A stretch of 64,000 nt of DNA from Flagellimonas meishanensis. Lineage in GTDB: Bacteria; Bacteroidota; Bacteroidia; Flavobacteriales; Flavobacteriaceae. The DNA lies in NCBI RefSeq assembly GCF_019880545.1, contig NZ_JAINVW010000001.1, positions 1,302,001-1,366,000 on the forward strand, given 5' to 3'. Position numbers and translations under genes: made by a program. This document shows, one piece after another, positions 44,239 through 53,329 of the stretch (its first letter is position 1; the number at the start of each line of letters is the position of its first letter). Below the pieces are notes generated by a model. The model ran no database searches. It saw nothing but the letters and a program-made list of their open reading frames with translations, and was not told the DNA's origin.

Positions 44239-45192
44239 ATGAAAGTAACCGACCATATAAAAAAGGCGAAGGGGGAGACGCTCTTCAGTTTTGAGATCAT
44301 ACCCCCGGTAAAGGGAAAGAGCATTCAGGAACTTTATGACAATATTGATCCCTTGATGGAGTTTGAACCCCCATTTATTGACGTGACCACTTCTCGCGAG
44401 GAGTACGTGTACATTGACCGGGATGGGCTGTTGGATAAAAAATTGACCCGTATGCGCCCCGGGACTTTGGGCATTTGTGCTTCCATTAAGCACAAATATG
44501 ATGTGGATACCGTGCCGCACGTGCTCTGTGGGGGATTCACCAAGGAAGAGACCGAATATTTATTGGTAGACTGTCATTATTTGGGGATAGACAACGTGAT
44601 GGCCCTTCGTGGTGATGCCATGAAAGAGGAAAAGTATTTTGAGCCCACCAAGGGAGGGCACCGTTTTGCCTCGGATTTGGTACGACAGATTCGGGATATA
44701 AACCGTGGCAACTATCTGCACGAGGTGATAGAAACCGATTACTGTGCCAATTTCTGCGTGGGAGTGGCCGGATATCCCGAAAAACATATGGAAGCCCCTT
44801 CCCTGAAATCAGATTTGAAGCGGTTGAAGGAAAAAGTGGACCTAGGGGCCGATTATGTGGTGACCCAAATGTTTTTCGATAACAGAAAATTCTTCGAATT
44901 TGTGGATGCCGCCAGGGAGATGGGCATCACTGTTCCCATTATTCCCGGGATAAAGCCCATTGCGGTGAAAAGGCATTTGCAGTTGCTGCCCCAAGTGTTT
45001 CGGGTGGATATTCCCCAGGACCTTGTTGACGCGGTTGAGGCATGCAAATCCAACCGGGAAGTACGCCAGGTCGGGGTGGAATGGTGCATTCAGCAATCCA
45101 AGGAATTGAAAAAGGCAGGGGTGCCCGTGCTCCATTTTTATTCCATGGGAAAATCAGATAATATCAAAGCCATTGCGCAGGAGATTTTTTAA
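44239..45192 (+). CDS. metF: Methylenetetrahydrofolate reductase
   Basis: Makes 5-methyltetrahydrofolate, the methyl donor for MetH, with FAD. 317 residues. Seen: TLFSFEIIPPVKGKSIQEL with the catalytic Glu in the first strand, PPFIDVTTSREEYVYID, DNVMALRGDAMKEE, NFCVGVAGYPEKHMEAPS, LGADYVVTQMFFDNRKFFEF and IPIIPGIKPI. All are typical of the short bacterial MetF. It belongs to the second SAM-riboswitch operon by position, though the 66-bp hairpin repeat stands between it and metH. Confidence 0.97.
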   Translation: MKVTDHIKKAKGETLFSFEIIPPVKGKSIQELYDNIDPLMEFEPPFIDVTTSREEYVYIDRDGLLDKKLTRMRPGTLGICASIKHKYDVDTVPHVLCGGFTKEETEYLLVDCHYLGIDNVMALRGDAMKEEKYFEPTKGGHRFASDLVRQIRDINRGNYLHEVIETDYCANFCVGVAGYPEKHMEAPSLKSDLKRLKEKVDLGADYVVTQMFFDNRKFFEFVDAAREMGITVPIIPGIKPIAVKRHLQLLPQVFRVDIPQDLVDAVEACKSNREVRQVGVEWCIQQSKELKKAGVPVLHFYSMGKSDNIKAIAQEIF

Positions 45193-45211
45193 TTTCCTAC
45201 TTTAGTGTCCC

Positions 45212-46312
45212 ATGAAGTACCTACTGAGCATTCTTACCTTGTTTAGTCTTTTTTATGGTTTTTCGCAAACCCAAGAGGAGCCCAAAAAGTATGTTTTGGA
45301 TGCCAGCCAGTTCTACGGATCCATCTTGTTGCACAATCCGGATATTTCCCATTTGATTACCGAACATCCCGGAGGGATCATACTCGGGATCAATAGAAAA
45401 ACCTACGGACATAAGGATTGGGAATCCAGATTCGGATACCCCGATACGGGCTTTTCCTTTGTGTATCACGACACGAACAATTCCACATTGGGCACGCACT
45501 ATGGTTTGTATGCGCACTACAATTTCTACTTTTTAAAAAGAAACCTTCAATTTAGAATTGCACAGGGCTTGGCCTACAACACCAATCCCTACGACAAGGA
45601 CGAAAATTTCAGGAACAACGCCTACGGTACCCATTTGCAAAGTTCCACCTTGGTGATGTTCAACTACCACAAGGAAAATTTGTTCGCCGGATTGGGCTTT
45701 AAGGCGGGAATCTCGCTGATCCATTATTCCAATGCCAATTTCAAGGCCCCCAATACATCAACCAATACAATCGCCTTTAATGCGGGACTTACCTATGATT
45801 TGGATGCGGGCGAAACGCATGAATACCTGCCATCCAAAACTGGAGAAAAGATAATCGAGCCCATACGGTATAATCTCGTTTTTAGGAGCGGGGTGAACGA
45901 AAGCGATGTGATTGACCTGGGCCAATATGGTTTTTGGATTCTTTCGGCCTATGCCGATAAGCGATTGGGGAGGTTAAGTGCCATTCAAGTGGGCACCGAT
46001 GTGTTCTTTTCCAATTTCTTGAAAGAGTTGATTCGGTTTCAATCCACATCGTTCCCGGAATTGGAGGTGGCTCCCGATACCGATTTTAAACGGGTAGGGG
46101 TGTTTTTGGGCCATGAACTGTTCGTAAATAAAATGAGCGTTATCACGCAATTGGGTTATTATGTATACTATCCCTTTGATTTTGAGGGGCAAGTGTACAA
46201 TCGAATTGGGTTAAAGCGATACTTTGGGGATAAGGTTTTTGGGGCCATTACCTTAAAATCGCATGCCGCCAAGGCGGAGGCGCTGGAATTTGGAATAGGG
46301 GTTAGATTATAG
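45212..46312 (+). CDS. PagL-like lipid A deacylase (acyloxyacyl hydrolase family), outer membrane
   Basis: 366 residues with a signal peptide (about 1-18, FSLFYGFSQ). The core has alternating beta strands of an outer-membrane barrel. The PagL active-site pattern is seen in [15 protein letters not shown], with the catalytic His and Ser as HxS followed by N, and the following [12 protein letters not shown] matches the next strand. PagL enzymes remove an acyl chain from lipid A. The protein is about twice the length of Pseudomonas PagL, as usual in Bacteroidota, with extra strands in the C-terminal half. It starts 19 bp after metF but is probably functionally unrelated. Confidence 0.82.
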   Translation: MKYLLSILTLFSLFYGFSQTQEEPKKYVLDASQFYGSILLHNPDISHLITEHPGGIILGINRKTYGHKDWESRFGYPDTGFSFVYHDTNNSTLGTHYGLYAHYNFYFLKRNLQFRIAQGLAYNTNPYDKDENFRNNAYGTHLQSSTLVMFNYHKENLFAGLGFKAGISLIHYSNANFKAPNTSTNTIAFNAGLTYDLDAGETHEYLPSKTGEKIIEPIRYNLVFRSGVNESDVIDLGQYGFWILSAYADKRLGRLSAIQVGTDVFFSNFLKELIRFQSTSFPELEVAPDTDFKRVGVFLGHELFVNKMSVITQLGYYVYYPFDFEGQVYNRIGLKRYFGDKVFGAITLKSHAAKAEALEFGIGVRL

Positions 46313-46319
46313 ATTTGAG

Positions 46320-47120
46320 ATGTTGGATTTTAGAAAAGTTAGTAATGGTCATCAAGTCATTTTGAGCGCAGTGGGGAAATCTATTGTATTGCTTTTTGCA
46401 TTCCTGATATCTTGTAACGGGGAGAACACCTTGGATTGTTTTCAAAATGCCGGGGATTTGGTAAGGGAGACCGTGGATGTGGATGAATTTGGAACCATTA
46501 CTGTTTTTGAGAATCTCAACTTGGTTATGAAACAGGGGGATGAGCAAAGGGTAGAAATAGAAACCGGCGAATTCCTTCGCAATGAAGTAACCGCAGAGGT
46601 TGAAAATGGACGGCTCATCCTTCGAAATGAAAACAATTGCAATTTTGTGCGCGATTATGGTCTTACGACGGTATATGTGACCGCACCCAATATTTCTGAA
46701 ATACGAAGTAGTACCGGACTTTTAATTTCCAGTGATGGGGTTTTGGACTATCCGAGCCTGTCTTTGATCGCAGAGAGTTTCAACAACCCTGAAACCGAGA
46801 CCACGGATGGTTCTTTCGATCTAGATTTGAACTCCGAGACCGTCAGAATTGTGGTAAATGGGATTGCGTTCTTTCAACTTAGGGGCACCACAACAAATTT
46901 CTCGGTTACTGTGGCTGCTGGCGATAGCCGAATTGAGGCAGAAGGTTTGGTCGCGAATCATGTTAACTTGAACCATCGGGGATCTAACGATATTTTCGTC
47001 AATCCCCAACAACGTATTGAAGGTGTCATTCGCGGTACCGGAGATGTCATCAGTGTGAATCGACCCCAAGAGGTTGATGTGGAGGAACTATTTAATGGGA
47101 GATTGATTTTCAGGGACTGA
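46320..47120 (+). CDS. Head-GIN domain (DUF2807) lipoprotein
   Basis: 266 residues from the ATG at 46320. The lipobox FLISC at about residues 31-35 suggests a lipoprotein, and a GTG at 46371 would give a more natural signal peptide start; I keep the ATG as the outer limit. The mature part is a right-handed beta-helix-like head-GIN region ([20 protein letters not shown], then [16 protein letters not shown] and [15 protein letters not shown]), ending [11 protein letters not shown]. Such proteins sit on the cell envelope of Bacteroidota without a known role. A second, unrelated-looking member is at 60411. Confidence 0.85.
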   Translation: MLDFRKVSNGHQVILSAVGKSIVLLFAFLISCNGENTLDCFQNAGDLVRETVDVDEFGTITVFENLNLVMKQGDEQRVEIETGEFLRNEVTAEVENGRLILRNENNCNFVRDYGLTTVYVTAPNISEIRSSTGLLISSDGVLDYPSLSLIAESFNNPETETTDGSFDLDLNSETVRIVVNGIAFFQLRGTTTNFSVTVAAGDSRIEAEGLVANHVNLNHRGSNDIFVNPQQRIEGVIRGTGDVISVNRPQEVDVEELFNGRLIFRD

Positions 47121-47185
47121 AAATTCGTGTTCCACTTTACTTTCTTTGGATTTCTCACTATGTTCGGAAAAGCAAAGCTGTACAG

Positions 47186-48274
47186 TTGAATCCACTTTTT
47201 ACCTATCTAAAGCATTTGTTTTCCGGCAGCCCAAAGATTAGATCTTTGGAGCATCTCCAAGGTCTGGGGAAGGCAGATACGTTATTCCATAATTTGGTTG
47301 CGGAGAAACAGCTTCCAGGTATAGGTGTCACCTTACTGAAACAAGGAGAGGTTTTGCTTCAAAAGGGCTATGGATATGTGGATATGGATGAGAAAATCCC
47401 GGTGGAGCCAAATACTACCATATTCCGTATTGCAAGTATTTCCAAATGCATTACTGGTCTGGCCCTTGGGAAAATGATGGAAGAAGGGTTGTTGGAACTG
47501 GATGCCTCTTTTTATGAGTACGTACCGAATTATCCTAAAAAGAAGCATGATTTCACTTTAAGGCAATTGGCATCACATACAGCAGGGATCCGGGGCTATC
47601 GTGGCAAGGAATTCGCGTTGAACAAACCCTATTCCGTCAAGGAAAGCATTGAAGTTTTTCAAAATGACCCTTTGGTCTTCGAACCCGGCAAGGGTTATCT
47701 GTACAACAGTTTTGATTTTGTACTGCTGTCATTGGCCATGCAAGAGGCGGCGCAAATACCTTTTGAAACCTATGTGAAGCAAAAAATACTGGATCCGTTG
47801 GGAATGAAAAACACCTCATCTCCCCAGATCGGAAGTGTTGGTTCCAACACAGTTGAGAATTTGGCCCGGTTTTATACCAAGACCTCAACGGGTTTTAAAA
47901 AAGCGGTGGCTGTTGACAACCATTACAAAATGGCAGGCGGAGGCTTTTTGTCCACCAGTGCTGACATTGCCATACTGGGACAAGCCATTTTGGATGGTAA
48001 ATTGCTTAAAAAAGAGACCTACGACCAAATTTTCTCCTCTCAACTTGTAAACGGGAAGCCAACCTATTATGGTCTTGGATTTCAGGTGAGCCAAGATGCA
48101 CAGGGCAGACATTTTTTGGGCCATGTCGGCAATAGTGTGGGAGCTTACACCAATTTTTTTGTGTACCCAGTGGAGGAAGTAGTGGTTTCGGTGTTGATCA
48201 ATTGCACGGATCCTAAAGTACAGCACGATTTGGATGGGGCTATCAATGCTATTTTGAGTTTGTCAACTTCATAA
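47186..48274 (+). CDS. Serine hydrolase, beta-lactamase class C/PBP-like
   Basis: 362 residues from a TTG start; no in-frame ATG precedes the active-site motif, so TTG is favoured. Seen: GIGVTLLKQGEVLLQKGYGY, the nucleophile motif in TIFRIASISKCITGLAL (SxxK), LRQLASHTAGIRGY, the second motif YNSFDFVLLSLAM, and the third motif HVGNSVGAYTNFFVYP. No signal peptide is obvious; the N-terminus (PLFTYLKHLFSGSPKIRSL) is only weakly hydrophobic. It is probably an esterase or peptidase; the natural substrate is unknown. The next gene follows after 3 bp. Confidence 0.9.
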   Translation: MNPLFTYLKHLFSGSPKIRSLEHLQGLGKADTLFHNLVAEKQLPGIGVTLLKQGEVLLQKGYGYVDMDEKIPVEPNTTIFRIASISKCITGLALGKMMEEGLLELDASFYEYVPNYPKKKHDFTLRQLASHTAGIRGYRGKEFALNKPYSVKESIEVFQNDPLVFEPGKGYLYNSFDFVLLSLAMQEAAQIPFETYVKQKILDPLGMKNTSSPQIGSVGSNTVENLARFYTKTSTGFKKAVAVDNHYKMAGGGFLSTSADIAILGQAILDGKLLKKETYDQIFSSQLVNGKPTYYGLGFQVSQDAQGRHFLGHVGNSVGAYTNFFVYPVEEVVVSVLINCTDPKVQHDLDGAINAILSLSTS

Positions 48275-48277
48275 AAT

Positions 48278-49024
48278 TTGCGGAAATTTATTCAAACGAT
48301 TGTTTTGAGACTCAGCATTGTTTTTATATGGGTTCTATTATGTGCATCGACGACTAGCTTGCTTGCCGGTGAACAAAGTCATCTTTTTGCCCATTTCGTG
48401 TCACAACAACAGCCTGATGACGGACTTTCCTCCAAAGAATTAAGGAAGTTTAGATATTTTGAGCAGAGGCTAAACGATGCATCCCTGTCCCAAAATGAAA
48501 AAGAAGCACAATTAAAAGATTACGCTAGGGACTCCATCCAAATCCTAAAGGTAAAACTCATTGCGATTAAAGTGTTGGATGAGCGAAACCTGTTGCGTCG
48601 CGATATTCAGGAAAATCCAGAATTTTACAGTGCCTTCTTGCAAAAGCTCAAGGACAGCGATATTCCCCCTAATGAATATTTGTTTTTGGAGGAAAAGATG
48701 GCCCATTTAAATCTGCCCATCCTTCAAAGAAAATTGAGCTGGAGTACCGGTTTTAATGTTGGCCTTTTGGTCCTAATCTTTCTATTTATAGGATTGGCCA
48801 TATGGTATTGGCGCTCTCAACATAAATCGGGTACAGTGACTCTCAGCAAACAAGAAGCCTTGGTAAAAAATCTTATTCTTCAGGGAAAGAGCAACAAGGA
48901 AATCGCCAATGAACTTTTCATTAGTTTGAGTACCGTAAAGAGCCATATCACCAATATTTATACTAAGCTACAAGTATCTGGAAGGCAGGAACTTTTACAA
49001 AATAGCACTGGGACTAGTACCTAA
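48278..49024 (+). CDS. Membrane-anchored LuxR-type regulator
   Basis: 248 residues from a TTG start. Seen: a signal peptide or first helix at residues 7-30 (RLSIVFIWVLLCASTTSLLA), a helical extracytoplasmic region of about 125 residues with coiled-coil character (RYFEQRLNDASLSQNEKEAQ), a membrane helix at about 161-182 (FNVGLLVLIFLFIGLAIWYW) and a cytoplasmic LuxR/FixJ helix-turn-helix (LILQGKSNKEIANELFISLS, then TVKSHITNIYTKLQVSGR). It can sense an envelope signal and bind DNA without a separate kinase. It is 3 bp behind the serine hydrolase and 63 bp before a TonB-receptor-like gene; control of these neighbours is a guess. Confidence 0.87.
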   Translation: MRKFIQTIVLRLSIVFIWVLLCASTTSLLAGEQSHLFAHFVSQQQPDDGLSSKELRKFRYFEQRLNDASLSQNEKEAQLKDYARDSIQILKVKLIAIKVLDERNLLRRDIQENPEFYSAFLQKLKDSDIPPNEYLFLEEKMAHLNLPILQRKLSWSTGFNVGLLVLIFLFIGLAIWYWRSQHKSGTVTLSKQEALVKNLILQGKSNKEIANELFISLSTVKSHITNIYTKLQVSGRQELLQNSTGTST

Positions 49025-49087
49025 ATCAGACCGGTTCAGCTTTCGTTTTTTTTATTTGTCCTTTACTTTTCCCCAAATTAGACTGTT

Positions 49088-51409
49088 TTGAGATGTCTTT
49101 TCTTGATTTCTTTTTTGGTGGCCATCGGCGTTCACGGTCAGGAATCATTTAAGTTAAAAGGAAATGTGACCGATCTTGAAGGAAACCCAATTCCAATTGG
49201 CGATGTATTGCTATATGATGAGCAAGAGAATGTCCTGATTCGGTATACAACCATGGTTGATGGTCATTTTTATTTTGAAAATGTTTCTTCCTCTACATAC
49301 AATATAAAAATTTCTTCTTTGGGGTTTAATGACTTTAAACGAACGGTCAATTTGAATAAAGACATTGATCTTTCCATACTGCTTGAAGAAAAGGCTACCC
49401 AGTTGGATAATGTGGAATTAGTGGTCTCTAAAAATCCAATTACGACCAACAACGGCAATATTACCATTGATGTGAGCAATCCGGTGTTCTCTTCGCTTGC
49501 GGATCCATTGGATGTATTGTCACGATTGCCCAATGTCCAGATTTCTCCTGACAGGGAATCGATAACTGTTATCGCAAAGGGAACCCCCCTGATTTATATT
49601 GGAAGGCAGCGTATTGAATTTGAAGAGTTTATGGCCCTGTCGGTAGATGCCATACAAAGCATTGAATTGATCAATAATCCATCTGCAAAATATGAGGCTG
49701 AGGGAAGGGCCGTCTTGGTGGTTACACTTAAAAACAATGTTGAACGCGGAACAAAGATCAATCTCTCTGAAACGCTTTCTTCGCGAAAAAATCTTAACAA
49801 TTACTTCAGCGCAAACGGAAATCATTCCAATGGAAAATGGAATCTGCGTGCAAACCTCAATTATAACCAATTGGGACAATGGGAAAGCAACTCATTTGCC
49901 TTTGACATTCCAACCGAGGACATATTTTCCGATTATCTGGTGCTGGTTTCAAAAAACAACAGAACACAAATCAATGCCGGGCTTGGTTGGTATTTGCCTT
50001 TATCGGATAAGGACTACCTTTCGCTGAACACTACCTTGCGCCGTCAAACGGACAAGGCTCCCATTGACACCGAGACCTTTCTTCAAAATGGGGGCCAACA
50101 AGATTTTATTCTCACGGAAACGAATAATGACAATAGCAAGGTGTATGAAAGTGCCAATCTCAATTTCAACAAAAAACTAAGCCATAACTTAAATCTTTTT
50201 GCCGGCCTTCAATTTTCGCAATTTACCCAGAAGCTGGCCTCGGAAATATCAAATAACTTTAACAATACCGCTTTCCAACTGGACCAAAAAAGAAACCAAC
50301 GATACCGAATCGGTGCCTTGGCCCTTCGAATAGACATGGAACATGAAATTACTGAAGGAACGAAAGCTGAGTTTGGAGGTAGTTGGAGCAATATTAACGC
50401 GGACGCATTTACCTTGATTGAGGAACCACCGACCTTGGCTGGGGACCTGACCCAGTATGACTATCAGGAATCGCTCTATGCGGCCTATTTTGATTTGAGT
50501 TCCAAAATGGGGGATAAACTGAGTTTCAATGTTGGGGCAAGAACCGAGGATAATCGGGTGACTGGAATACTGAACAAGGATGAACAACCTTTGATTGAAA
50601 GGAACAACTTCAGATTATTTCCAAAAGCAGGTGTTATTTATCAGCTAGATAGCACGAAAACGCTTTCTATAAACTACGCCAAGGCAATCACAAGACCCAA
50701 TTTTTCTCGAACAAGCACCATAGCCGTGTTCATCAACCCCTTTTTGGAAGGTACCAATAACATCAATATTTTGCCCACATTGACCCAAGAGGTCACGTCC
50801 AACTTACAGCTCAAGGGAAAATCAATATTTCTGGGAATTTATAGGAATACCAATCCTGTTTCTTTTGCAATAAGTTTTGAGGAGGGTGATGGCGCGGCCA
50901 CCTTATCACCCATCAATTTGGATAAGGAAATGGGGATGTATTTGGGGGCAACCCTTCCTTACTCCCATAAAAAATGGACCACAACAAATACGATAAGCAT
51001 CAATTATAATAAACTTGAGGACAATGGCGCAGAACTGTTGGAGACAAAACCTTATCTGTATGCATATACGAACCATCAATTCCGAATCGCCAGGGATACC
51101 GTTGTTTCATTGGGTGGTTGGTATTTGTCAAAGAGGAGGGAAGGAATTTTTCAACGCAATTCACTGTTATTCTTGGAGGCTTCGATAACCAAAAAAATTG
51201 GCTCTTTTGATTGTGCCCTTCGTTTTAACGATATTACAAGAGGATTGAATTTTGAAGAACGCTATTCCATTAATGGCATTGAGGCAGAGGGAATTTATTT
51301 TGGCGATGCCCGCGAAATGGCAGTATCGGTCAAGTATAGTTTTGGGAAGAACAAATCCTCTGATTTCAAAAACAGGGACGTTGATGAAAACCTCGATAGA
51401 ATCAACTAG
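49088..51409 (+). CDS. TonB-dependent-receptor-like outer-membrane beta-barrel protein
   Basis: 773 residues from a TTG start. Seen: a signal peptide (LFLISFLVAIGVHGQ), a carboxypeptidase-regulatory-like domain (KLKGNVTDLEGNPIPIGDVL) at about 20-100, a plug-like part (DPLDVLSRLPNVQISPD, then IELINNPSAKYEAEGRAVLV), and a long beta-barrel of the outer-membrane beta-barrel family type. The C-terminal AVSVKYSFGKNK is followed by a polar tail of about 17 residues. No SusD partner is present, so it is not a SusC pair; the ligand is unknown. Its end overlaps the convergent decarboxylase gene by 8 bp. Confidence 0.88.
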   Translation: MRCLFLISFLVAIGVHGQESFKLKGNVTDLEGNPIPIGDVLLYDEQENVLIRYTTMVDGHFYFENVSSSTYNIKISSLGFNDFKRTVNLNKDIDLSILLEEKATQLDNVELVVSKNPITTNNGNITIDVSNPVFSSLADPLDVLSRLPNVQISPDRESITVIAKGTPLIYIGRQRIEFEEFMALSVDAIQSIELINNPSAKYEAEGRAVLVVTLKNNVERGTKINLSETLSSRKNLNNYFSANGNHSNGKWNLRANLNYNQLGQWESNSFAFDIPTEDIFSDYLVLVSKNNRTQINAGLGWYLPLSDKDYLSLNTTLRRQTDKAPIDTETFLQNGGQQDFILTETNNDNSKVYESANLNFNKKLSHNLNLFAGLQFSQFTQKLASEISNNFNNTAFQLDQKRNQRYRIGALALRIDMEHEITEGTKAEFGGSWSNINADAFTLIEEPPTLAGDLTQYDYQESLYAAYFDLSSKMGDKLSFNVGARTEDNRVTGILNKDEQPLIERNNFRLFPKAGVIYQLDSTKTLSINYAKAITRPNFSRTSTIAVFINPFLEGTNNINILPTLTQEVTSNLQLKGKSIFLGIYRNTNPVSFAISFEEGDGAATLSPINLDKEMGMYLGATLPYSHKKWTTTNTISINYNKLEDNGAELLETKPYLYAYTNHQFRIARDTVVSLGGWYLSKRREGIFQRNSLLFLEASITKKIGSFDCALRFNDITRGLNFEERYSINGIEAEGIYFGDAREMAVSVKYSFGKNKSSDFKNRDVDENLDRIN

Positions 51410-52865
51410 GGGTAGAAGGAGCTTCCACATTTTTCTTTTCCCATTGCAAGGCAAAGTGTTCACAGAGCTCAAAAGTTTCCTTTACGTCATCCAAAGTGGT
51501 TCGGGGATTGATCAAACACATACGCAGAACCACCTGGCCATGTAAAATTGTGGTGACCAAGAGCGCCTTTCTGGATGAGACCACCTTTTCCGAAATATAT
51601 TGGTTGATGGTGTCCAGTTCTTTTTCACTGTATTTTTTCTTTATAGGGTGGTACCTAAAGTTGATCACGGCCAGTGTGGCCGGAAAAACAACTTCCCAAT
51701 ATTTACTGCCCCGTAGGATGGATTCCACCTTTTCGGCCAATTCTATATTATAGGTAATGGCATCACGAAACTCCTTAAGCCCAAAAGTCTTTAACGACAT
51801 GTAAAATTTCAGTGCCCGGAACCTGCGCGTCAATTGAATACCGTGATCATAAAAATTGATCTCTGAAGTGTTCCCCTCGATATCGCGAAGATATTCCGGT
51901 TTTTCAGTAAAAGTATGACTGAGGTGTTTGTGGTTGCGAACCAACAAGCAGCCCATTTCATACGGTTGAAAAAACCATTTGTGCGGATCCACGGTCAATG
52001 AATCGGCCTTTGCCATGCCTTTCATCAGGGGTTTTCCTTTTTCGGAAATATAGGCTACGGCACCATAAGCTCCATCAATATGAAACCAGATATCCTCCTT
52101 TTTGCAGATTTTGGCCAGTTCCGAAAGGGGATCTACGGTTCCTGTGTTCGTAGTACCCGCGGTGGCAATAAGGCAAAAAGGGTGCAATCCCTGCAATCGG
52201 TCCTTTGCAATGCAATTTTTTAGTTTGTTCACAGCAAATTTCAGCTCATTATCGGTGGGGATGACCCTGATTTGGTCTTTTTTGAACCCCAGTACACGTA
52301 TGGCCTTGATATTTGAAGAGTGGGCCTGGTCGGAAAGATAGATGACCGCCTTGGAAAAATCGTCACCGCATTTTATTCTACGGGCCGTGGCCAGGGCCGT
52401 TAAATTGGCCATGGAACCACCACTGGTAAAAATACCGCCACCTTTTTTCTTGGGAAAACCGAATAGCTTCAACAACCATTGTATGGTGATGATTTCCAGT
52501 TCCGCTGCTGCCGGTGAGGCCACCCATCCTCCAGAGAAAATATTGTATCCGGTAGCCAAAGCATCGGCCATTACGCTCACATAATTGCTTGGACCGGGAA
52601 CAAAGGAGTATGCTTTTCGATGTGAAAGATTCGTGCTGTTGGTCATTACCTTTTCCAAAACAAAGTCCAAAACTTTATTGGGATCCATGCCATTTTCAGG
52701 AGCTTCTTCCAGAAAGAGAGAGTCCATTTCCTCACGGGAACCCAGGGCAACGGGAAGCTTTTCATGTTGGGTGGTCTGGTGTTCCACGATGGCGTCAACC
52801 ACACGATAACCATACGTTTTCATGGTATTTTGAGGTAATTCAAGCCTGGCCGGATTCTTCTTCAT
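51402..52865 (-). CDS. PLP-dependent group II decarboxylase
   Basis: 487 residues. Seen: YSFVPGPSNYVSVMADALA, GGIFTSGGSMANLTALATAR, IYLSDQAHSSNIKAIRVLG, IATAGTTNTGTVDPL, FHIDGAYGAVAYISEKGK with the Asp that holds the PLP ring, and LTVDPHKWFFQPYEMG with the PLP lysine. These define the aromatic/glutamate/2,4-diaminobutyrate decarboxylase family (AAT-fold group II). The amino-acid substrate cannot be assigned; an aromatic amino acid or diaminobutyrate is possible. It is transcribed away from the four-cysteine MarR regulon; the 192-bp gap contains the first operator of that regulon. Confidence 0.92.
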   Translation of the reverse strand: MKKNPARLELPQNTMKTYGYRVVDAIVEHQTTQHEKLPVALGSREEMDSLFLEEAPENGMDPNKVLDFVLEKVMTNSTNLSHRKAYSFVPGPSNYVSVMADALATGYNIFSGGWVASPAAAELEIITIQWLLKLFGFPKKKGGGIFTSGGSMANLTALATARRIKCGDDFSKAVIYLSDQAHSSNIKAIRVLGFKKDQIRVIPTDNELKFAVNKLKNCIAKDRLQGLHPFCLIATAGTTNTGTVDPLSELAKICKKEDIWFHIDGAYGAVAYISEKGKPLMKGMAKADSLTVDPHKWFFQPYEMGCLLVRNHKHLSHTFTEKPEYLRDIEGNTSEINFYDHGIQLTRRFRALKFYMSLKTFGLKEFRDAITYNIELAEKVESILRGSKYWEVVFPATLAVINFRYHPIKKKYSEKELDTINQYISEKVVSSRKALLVTTILHGQVVLRMCLINPRTTLDDVKETFELCEHFALQWEKKNVEAPSTPS

Positions 52866-53000
52866 GAGCTAACGGTTTCTTTGTGTGGCAAAAATACCAC
52901 AAATGGGATGGTTCTGGATAGAAATGCAAAAAAGCTTGAATGCCTAATTGGCGAAAGTATGCCCACAATCATGTTAAAATTGGGTAATTAGTTTTAATAG

Positions 53001-53022
53001 TTAGGAATCCTAATTATATTTG
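53001..53022 (+). promoter_or_regulatory. Operator 1 (TTAGGAATCCTAA) with -7 box, before the CPVC protein gene
   Basis: The 13-bp perfect palindrome TTAGGAATCCTAA (53001-53013) sits between the -33 position and the -7 box TATATTTG (53015-53022). A bound dimer would block RNA polymerase. Identical or nearly identical sequences recur at 53306 and 54327. Confidence 0.7.
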
Positions 53023-53057
53023 TTCTTTAATAAATAGTAATCAAATTCAATGTAATT

Positions 53058-53291
53058 ATGGAAAAAACAATTTTTTATCATGCCGGGTGCCCGGTATGTA
53101 GGAGTGCAGAAGAAGAAGTTATCGACCTGATTGGAAAGGAAAACCTGATTGTGGTCCATTTGGGAGAGCAAAGGGAACAAATCGGAAAAGCGGAAACCTT
53201 CGGGGTTAAATCTGTACCGGCCCTTGTGACCGGCAAAGGCAATGTACTTCATATCAATTATGGGGCATCCATTGAGGAAATCAAAAACTAA
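53058..53291 (+). CDS. Small thioredoxin/glutaredoxin-fold protein with CPVC motif
   Basis: 77 residues. Seen: MEKTIFYHAGCPVCRSAEEE with the redox pair Cys11-Pro-Val-Cys14, a second strand VVHLGEQREQIGKAE, and the cis-proline region GVKSVPALVTGKG. The length fits a minimal glutaredoxin- or MJ0307-like fold. It is probably cytosolic, with a role in disulfide or metal handling. It is the first gene after operator 1 of the MarR regulon; the next gene starts 39 bp downstream, past operator 2. A longer minus-strand frame here has no family features and is a shadow. Confidence 0.85.
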   Translation: MEKTIFYHAGCPVCRSAEEEVIDLIGKENLIVVHLGEQREQIGKAETFGVKSVPALVTGKGNVLHINYGASIEEIKN

Positions 53292-53305
53292 TATAACGTA
53301 TAAAG

Positions 53306-53326
53306 TTAGGAATCCTAATATAATTG
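53306..53326 (+). promoter_or_regulatory. Operator 2 (TTAGGAATCCTAA) before the lipoprotein gene
   Basis: An exact copy of operator 1 at 53306-53318, followed by TATAATTG (53319-53326), one base off the -7 consensus and only 3 bp from the ATG at 53330. If it is a promoter, its message would be nearly leaderless; otherwise the site may act on the upstream transcript. Confidence 0.6.
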
Positions 53327-53329
53327 ATT

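Noticed and set aside
44155..44520. Minus-strand frame of 121 codons at the metH-metF junction
   Set aside because: It runs antisense through the start of metF and the hairpin repeat; no support as a gene.
53010..53252. Minus-strand frame of 80 codons opposite the CPVC protein
   Set aside because: The plus-strand frame has a thioredoxin fold, a promoter and an operator; this one has nothing.
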